Source of the DNA: Desulfobacteraceae bacterium
Lineage (GTDB): Bacteria; Desulfobacterota; Desulfobacteria; Desulfobacterales; Desulfosalsimonadaceae
Direction: 5' to 3'
Length of the DNA: 10,377 bases
NCBI GenBank assembly: GCA_024636355.1
Contig: JAGXHH010000173.1
Span: 1-10,377, forward strand
The translations under genes were made by a program, and so were the position numbers. Below the pieces are notes generated by a model. It worked only from the letters and a program-made list of their open reading frames with translations, was not told where the DNA came from and ran no database searches. Of this stretch, positions 6,821-10,377 are shown one piece after another. Every line of letters starts with the position of its first letter. Within the stretch, counting starts at the first letter, position 1.

Positions 6821-7678
6821 GTGAAATCAAAGCGGATCTGTTCCTGCCTGTTTTTCTGCGCGATATCGGTCTTGCTGGCCGCACCGGCTTTTTCGGTGAC
6901 GATGAAAGTAAACAGCGTCAGGGGGTCGGTCGACCGGTCCCTGGTTGTGCCGATTGTTGTCGACAAGCCGGCATCCATAGCCGGCGCGACCTTTGTGCTG
7001 GAATACAGCAGCAGCCTGTCGATCACTGTTGACAGTACCTTTTTCGATATCTTCTATAACCAGTTCGATCCGCTTGACACCACGGGCGCTGCCGTTATGG
7101 ACGGCACCGGGTGGAAGTTTACGCTGCTGGATCAAAATGGCGACCCAATCCATGATTCCGACGGCAATCCCCTATGTGTTCCCGCCCGCGCCGAAGTCGA
7201 CGGCGTTGTCTATACCCAGTCCGTCCTGGACAATGTAACGACACAGAGCGACACCATTTCCCATTACATTGCCGGAGCCCGGCCAACGCCCGCCACGGAG
7301 GGCGAAAACCCGACGTTGTTTAATCTTCATGTCTCCCTGAAAGCCGGCCAAGCGGCGGGAAAATATACGATCAGGGTCGTGCCGGCCACGGTCAATAATG
7401 CGGAGGCGGGGTATGATCCGGCCGGGGAAACGGTCGATCTGCTGATCGGATCGGATGCCGGTCGGACCGCTTTTCCGGTGATCCTGGACGACAGGAATTA
7501 CGCCGACAGCGTGGTCAGCGGGACGGTCGAATTCCGAACCGACATGGAAGAGGACGAGCCGCAGACAGATGTTGTCGATGAACCGGGTGAGCCGGTCAGC
7601 GGCGGAGGAAGCGGCGGAGGAGGAGGCGGCGGAGGAGGAGGAGGAGGTTCCTGCTTTATCCGTTCCATTCGCTGGTGA
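6821..7678 (+). CDS. Secreted cohesin-like domain protein with poly-Gly/Cys C-terminal tail
   Basis: I place the start at GTG 6821: GGAG at 6810-6813 lies 7 bp upstream, and it puts a standard signal peptide at the N-terminus (MKSKRICSCLFFCAISVLLA, cleavage near AFS-VT, residue 25). The frame is open further upstream but that part has no signal-like character. Residues 26 to about 245 look like a cohesin-type beta sandwich: VTMKVNSVRGSVDRSLVVPI, then AGATFVLEYSSSL, then TLFNLHVSLKAGQAAGKYTI, and a closing SGTVEFRTD strand. The dockerin-bearing subtilases on both sides support a scaffold role. An acidic linker leads to a 12-Gly run and the terminal SCFIRSIRW, the same kind of tail as the gene at 3-242. 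Inference: an envelope-tethered scaffold for dockerin proteins. The cohesin call rests on pattern and context, not on a profile search. Confidence 0.7.
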   Translation: MKSKRICSCLFFCAISVLLAAPAFSVTMKVNSVRGSVDRSLVVPIVVDKPASIAGATFVLEYSSSLSITVDSTFFDIFYNQFDPLDTTGAAVMDGTGWKFTLLDQNGDPIHDSDGNPLCVPARAEVDGVVYTQSVLDNVTTQSDTISHYIAGARPTPATEGENPTLFNLHVSLKAGQAAGKYTIRVVPATVNNAEAGYDPAGETVDLLIGSDAGRTAFPVILDDRNYADSVVSGTVEFRTDMEEDEPQTDVVDEPGEPVSGGGSGGGGGGGGGGGGSCFIRSIRW

Positions 7679-7780
7679 GTGCCGGATTTTGCTTGCAGGG
7701 GCGACCTGGCGTTCGCATCTGGCGCCTGCCAGGGGAGAGCATTTTAACGGCAGTGAATTCGATCCGCTATTTCTGTAACT

Positions 7781-7923
7781 AGTGCCCAAACGAAAACCAG
7801 GATTTTTCGTCAAGATCAAGGCGGGCGAAAAATTTAACCGCAGGAATACTGGATGTATTTTGAGGATTAAATTTTGAGCCGAACGCAGAAATTGGCGAAA
7901 AAGACGGTTTTTGTTCAGGCACT
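7781..7923. mobile_element. MITE-like palindromic element with flanking AACT repeats
   Basis: The ends are inverted repeats of about 30 bp: AGTGCCCAAACGAAAACC at the left and, read inward from the right on the other strand, AGTGCCTGAACAAAAACC, both running on to TTTTTCG. Inner segments also pair (AAAATTTAA near 7827 with TTAAATTTT near 7867, and the GAATAC/GTATTT centre), so the whole 143 bp could fold into one long hairpin. AACT lies directly on both sides (7777-7780 and 7924-7927) and looks like a 4-bp target duplication. It has no coding capacity, so any mobility would need a transposase supplied in trans. It ends 36 bp before the second subtilase start. Confidence 0.75.
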
Positions 7924-7959
7924 AACTATTCTTCTTGAACCCAGGGTGCTGTTTCGATA

Positions 7960-9882
7960 ATGTGTAACTATCAGAAAAATTTCGTTTTTATCATGCTGCA
8001 ACTGTTCCTGTCTTTCTCAGGCGTGTTTCCAATGGTTGTTTTCGGTACCACTCAGGGTGATCTGTCCATTCGGGAAGAAATCCTGTGGCCCGTCGGTTTA
8101 CCGCAGGAGATCCTTGTCCGGGTAATGCCCGGGATGGACCAAATGGTTATCAGCGCCATGCACCGGCGCTTCGGGGGCGACAGGATGCGTCGCATCGACG
8201 GGTTCGACATCCATCGGGTGCGGTTGGAAAAGGGTGCCGATATCGACAAGGTGATCGAAAGCTACCTCGCCTCGGGCCTGGTTGCAGAAGCCGAACCGAA
8301 TTTCATGCGCTATCCCCAGGCGGTTTTCTCCCCGGATGACGCGTATTATTCCGAACAGTGGGCCGTTAATACGAATGATGCCCGGCTGGCCTGGTCGATC
8401 CGTCGTCCGGATCAGCCCGTCATAGTGGCGGTAATCGATACCGGCATCGATTATACCCATCCTGACCTGCGGGACAACATCTGGATTAATGAAGTTGAGA
8501 AAAATGGCGAACCCGGGGTCGAAGATGACGGCAACGGATACGTGGACGATGTGTACGGCTGGGATTTTGCGGACAATGATGCCGATCCGATGGATAAGAG
8601 CGGCCACGGTACCCACGTGGCCGGCATTATCGGCGCCATGGGCAATAACGGCACCGGTGTGGCCGGCATTTCCTGGAACGTCCGCCTGATGCCCCTGAAG
8701 GTCATGGGCGACGGGGCCACGGCCATGTATGGAAGCGATATTCTCGAGGCTTTGGAATATGCCCGGAAACAGGGGGCCACGGTGTTTAACTGCAGCTTTG
8801 GCGGCCCGTCTTATTCAGGAATCGAGTACAGCGTTTATAAAAGCATGCAGCAAACCGGCGGTCTGGTGGTCTGTGCGGCCGGAAACGCGGGTGTCGACGT
8901 TGATCAGCCCGGAAAAGCCAGCTACCCGGCAAGCTACGATCTGGCCAATATTATCTCCGTGGCGGCATCCGACCGGGGTGGCAACCTGGGGTCTTTTTCC
9001 AATTTCGGGCGGAAATCCGTGGACCTCATGGCGCCGGGTGTCGATATCCTGTCGACCCACACCGGGTCGGCATCAAGCGTGAGCACGGAAGCCGAGGTCA
9101 TACAGGTGTCAAACGGAATGGCCAATGTGGCCTCGGGTTTGACATTTGCCGGCACCACCGGTCCGGAAGGGATCGCAGGAACCCTGGTCGATTGCGGATA
9201 CGGCTATTTGGACGAGATGCCGGACGCTGTCCGCGGAAACATCGCCCTGGTGAAGCGGGGTTCAATTGATGGCCAGGCCTTTAATTTTAAGGACAAGGTC
9301 GCCAATGTCGTTGCAAAAGGCGCCATAGGGGCGGTGATCTACAATAATGTACCGGGTGATTTCGAAGGGTCGCTGGGATCACCCGGGGCGTGGTTCCCGG
9401 TGGTTGCCATCGCGGGTGAAGACGGGGAGACGCTGGCCCGGGTTGCACCGGTCGGCATCCGCCTGGTCAACCGGATCATCGATGACCGGAACCTGTATAA
9501 ACTGATGAGCGGGACCTCGATGGCCGCACCGTATATCAGCGGCCTGGTCGCCCTGATGCGCGCACGCCAGCCGGATCTGGGATTCGCCCAGGTAAAATCA
9601 GCCATTCTCGCCAATGCCGTTTTCGCACCGAGTGCCGCCGGTATAATGGTCTCCGAGGGCCGGGTCAACATGTACAATGCCCTCGGCATGATGCTCATCC
9701 CCGGCGATATCACGGGAGACAACCGGGTGACGCTCGATGACCTGATTGCGACCCTGCATATCCTTTCCGGGATCCCCCCCGCAGCCCCCATCGTGTTTCA
9801 CCCGGGAGCATCCGACGTCAACGCTGACGGCCGGGTCGGCATCGAAGAGGGGATCTATATCCTGGACCGTGTCTCCCGCTGA
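7960..9882 (+). CDS. Secreted subtilase (S8) with PA-domain insert and C-terminal dockerin-like domain
   Basis: A 640-residue exported endopeptidase, paralogous to 4465-5985. Residues 1-29 form a signal peptide; 47-120 are the propeptide-like domain (LPQEILVRVMPGMDQMV). The S8 domain has D160 (IVAVIDTGIDYTHPDL), H216 (GHGTHVAGIIGA), N309 (CAAGNAGV) and S520 (SGTSMAAPYISGLVALM), all intact. Between MAPGVDILST and DRNLYKLMSGTS lie about 140 residues, where the paralogue has about 17. They contain GNIALVKRGSIDGQAFNFKD and KGAIGAVIYNNVPG, typical of a protease-associated (PA) domain, which usually gates substrate access or binds partners. Residues 582-639 are two dockerin-like loops (GDITGDNRVTLDD, SDVNADGRVGIEE). 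The ATG at 7960 fits the signal peptide; a weak AGGGTG lies 12 bp upstream. The only sequence between it and the MITE-like element is 36 bp, so its promoter must lie inside or before that element. Confidence 0.94.
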   Translation: MCNYQKNFVFIMLQLFLSFSGVFPMVVFGTTQGDLSIREEILWPVGLPQEILVRVMPGMDQMVISAMHRRFGGDRMRRIDGFDIHRVRLEKGADIDKVIESYLASGLVAEAEPNFMRYPQAVFSPDDAYYSEQWAVNTNDARLAWSIRRPDQPVIVAVIDTGIDYTHPDLRDNIWINEVEKNGEPGVEDDGNGYVDDVYGWDFADNDADPMDKSGHGTHVAGIIGAMGNNGTGVAGISWNVRLMPLKVMGDGATAMYGSDILEALEYARKQGATVFNCSFGGPSYSGIEYSVYKSMQQTGGLVVCAAGNAGVDVDQPGKASYPASYDLANIISVAASDRGGNLGSFSNFGRKSVDLMAPGVDILSTHTGSASSVSTEAEVIQVSNGMANVASGLTFAGTTGPEGIAGTLVDCGYGYLDEMPDAVRGNIALVKRGSIDGQAFNFKDKVANVVAKGAIGAVIYNNVPGDFEGSLGSPGAWFPVVAIAGEDGETLARVAPVGIRLVNRIIDDRNLYKLMSGTSMAAPYISGLVALMRARQPDLGFAQVKSAILANAVFAPSAAGIMVSEGRVNMYNALGMMLIPGDITGDNRVTLDDLIATLHILSGIPPAAPIVFHPGASDVNADGRVGIEEGIYILDRVSR

Positions 9883-9899
9883 TTTCCCAGTTGTGACCA

Positions 9900-9930
9900 T
9901 TCACAATTCACCATCAGCCGTTCACAATTG
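9900..9930. repeat. Direct repeats TTCACAATT
   Basis: TTCACAATT occurs at 9900-9908 and 9921-9929, with a shortened copy (TTCACCAT, 9908-9915) between them. It lies just after the second subtilase stop, in the gap before the convergent remnant. No U-tract hairpin is present, so it is not an obvious terminator. Confidence 0.4.
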
Positions 9931-9985
9931 ATTTTTTGGGTTATCCGCTTCGCTCCAGTAATTATCAATTTGAGCGACGTTCTCT

Positions 9986-10120
9986 TTATTCCGGAAATCC
10001 GACTGTCTGGGCCAGGGTGATCACCTGGTCGGGGCGAAGGTTCATGGCCCGGGAAAGCTTTGGGCGGTCCACCCAGCCGCGCACCACGGTGGATAGCTCC
10101 TCGGATGCGCAGAACTCCCA
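9986..10120 (-). pseudogene. C-terminal remnant, nitroreductase-family-like
   Basis: A 44-codon open stretch reads WEFCASEELSTVVRGWVDRP...LRPDQVITLAQTVGFPE and stops at TAA (9986-9988). The ending DQVITLAQTVGFP resembles the conserved C-terminus of nitroreductase/SagB-like flavoproteins. An in-frame TGA (10121-10123) stands directly before it and the preceding phosphoribosyltransferase ends only 12 bp earlier, so no room remains for the catalytic part. It is best read as the 3' stub left by a deletion. The ATG at 10119-10121 belongs to a different frame. The family call is from memory of the motif only. Confidence 0.45.
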
Positions 10121-10132
10121 TCAGACGGACTT

Positions 10133-10377
10133 TCAGTTTACGCCCTGTTGCGACCCCAGTCCCAGAGATTCGGCTTTTTTGAGCAAATCCCGGACCTCAT
10201 CGTCCGTCGTCTGCCGGAAATCGTCATACCAGGCCCCCACGCCATAGAAATGACGCGGAATGATCGAGCTGATCACCTCGTCGGCCACCCGTTCGAGGCG
10301 TATGACGGCATCGTCTGCAGCGGTCGGAACGGCGACAACGACCCTGCCGGGGGTCTGGCCACGGACCGCTTCGACGG
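10133..10377 (-). CDS. Phosphoribosyltransferase family protein, C-terminal part (5' end outside window)
   Basis: About 81 C-terminal residues are visible; the gene enters from the right edge. Seen: GRVVVAVPTAADDAVIRLER, then VADEVISSIIPRHFYGVGAW, then YDDFRQTTDDEVRDLLKKAE, ending LGSQQGVN and TGA (10133-10135). The order VVVAVP, ADEV, FYxVGxWYxDFxQTxDEEV is the typical C-terminal end of the PRTase-fold proteins often linked to dienelactone-hydrolase-like domains; the PRPP-binding loop would lie outside the window. The cellular substrate is unknown for this subfamily. The gene is convergent with the second subtilase, and a protein remnant follows within 12 bp. Confidence 0.75.
   Translation of the reverse strand, partial: VEAVRGQTPGRVVVAVPTAADDAVIRLERVADEVISSIIPRHFYGVGAWYDDFRQTTDDEVRDLLKKAESLGLGSQQGVN

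Noticed and set aside
7697..7737. GC-rich CTGGC/GCCAG hairpin after the cohesin-like gene as a terminator
   Set aside because: The stem is short and no T-run follows it directly.
7172..7819. Minus-strand ORF opposite the cohesin-like gene
   Set aside because: Its Ser/Ala runs are the antisense of the poly-Gly tract and it runs into the MITE; not coding.
9936..10247. Plus-strand ORF near the right edge
   Set aside because: It lies antisense to the phosphoribosyltransferase end and the remnant, which carry recognisable motifs.

Overview
The window looks like an accessory, surface-protein-rich stretch from a Gram-negative sulfate-reducer-type bacterium (Desulfobacterota, Desulfobacteraceae-like). 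That assignment is inference. It rests on the combination of a choice-of-anchor U domain, MopE-type Asp-rich repeats, dockerin-like EF-hand repeats, Gly-rich tails ending in Cys-Phe-Ile/Val, hexanucleotide arrays and REP hairpins; no ribosomal or housekeeping marker is present to prove it.

Left part (1-4117): the 3' end of a choice-of-anchor U protein with a Gly-Cys tail closes at a perfect 17-bp terminator hairpin. A secreted multidomain protein follows (half dockerin, carbohydrate-binding-like module, MopE-like repeats). A dolichyl-phosphate-mannose-synthase-like GT2 overlaps its end by 28 bp. A GT-C membrane glycosyltransferase is encoded convergently and overlaps the GT2 reading frame by 152 bp. 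GT2 and GT-C are the usual donor-maker/donor-user pair of polyprenyl-phosphate-sugar glycosylation.

Centre and right (4118-9882): two paralogous secreted subtilases, each ending in a two-repeat dockerin-like domain, flank a secreted cohesin-like protein that carries the same kind of Gly-Cys tail as the first gene. Only the second subtilase has a protease-associated (PA) insert. The simplest model is a small cell-surface cohesin-dockerin proteolytic assembly: the cohesin protein is tethered by its C-terminal tail and the proteases dock onto it. This model is inference from domain content and gene order.

The spaces between these genes are full of repeats. At 6002-6451 two inverted hexanucleotide arrays enclose an inverted pair of GTAG-type REP hairpins. 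At 7781-7923 a 143-bp MITE-like palindromic element, flanked by AACT repeats, sits 36 bp before the second subtilase.

Right edge (9883-10377, minus strand): the C-terminal end of a phosphoribosyltransferase, followed by a short C-terminal remnant that looks like a nitroreductase-family protein and lacks any 5' part.
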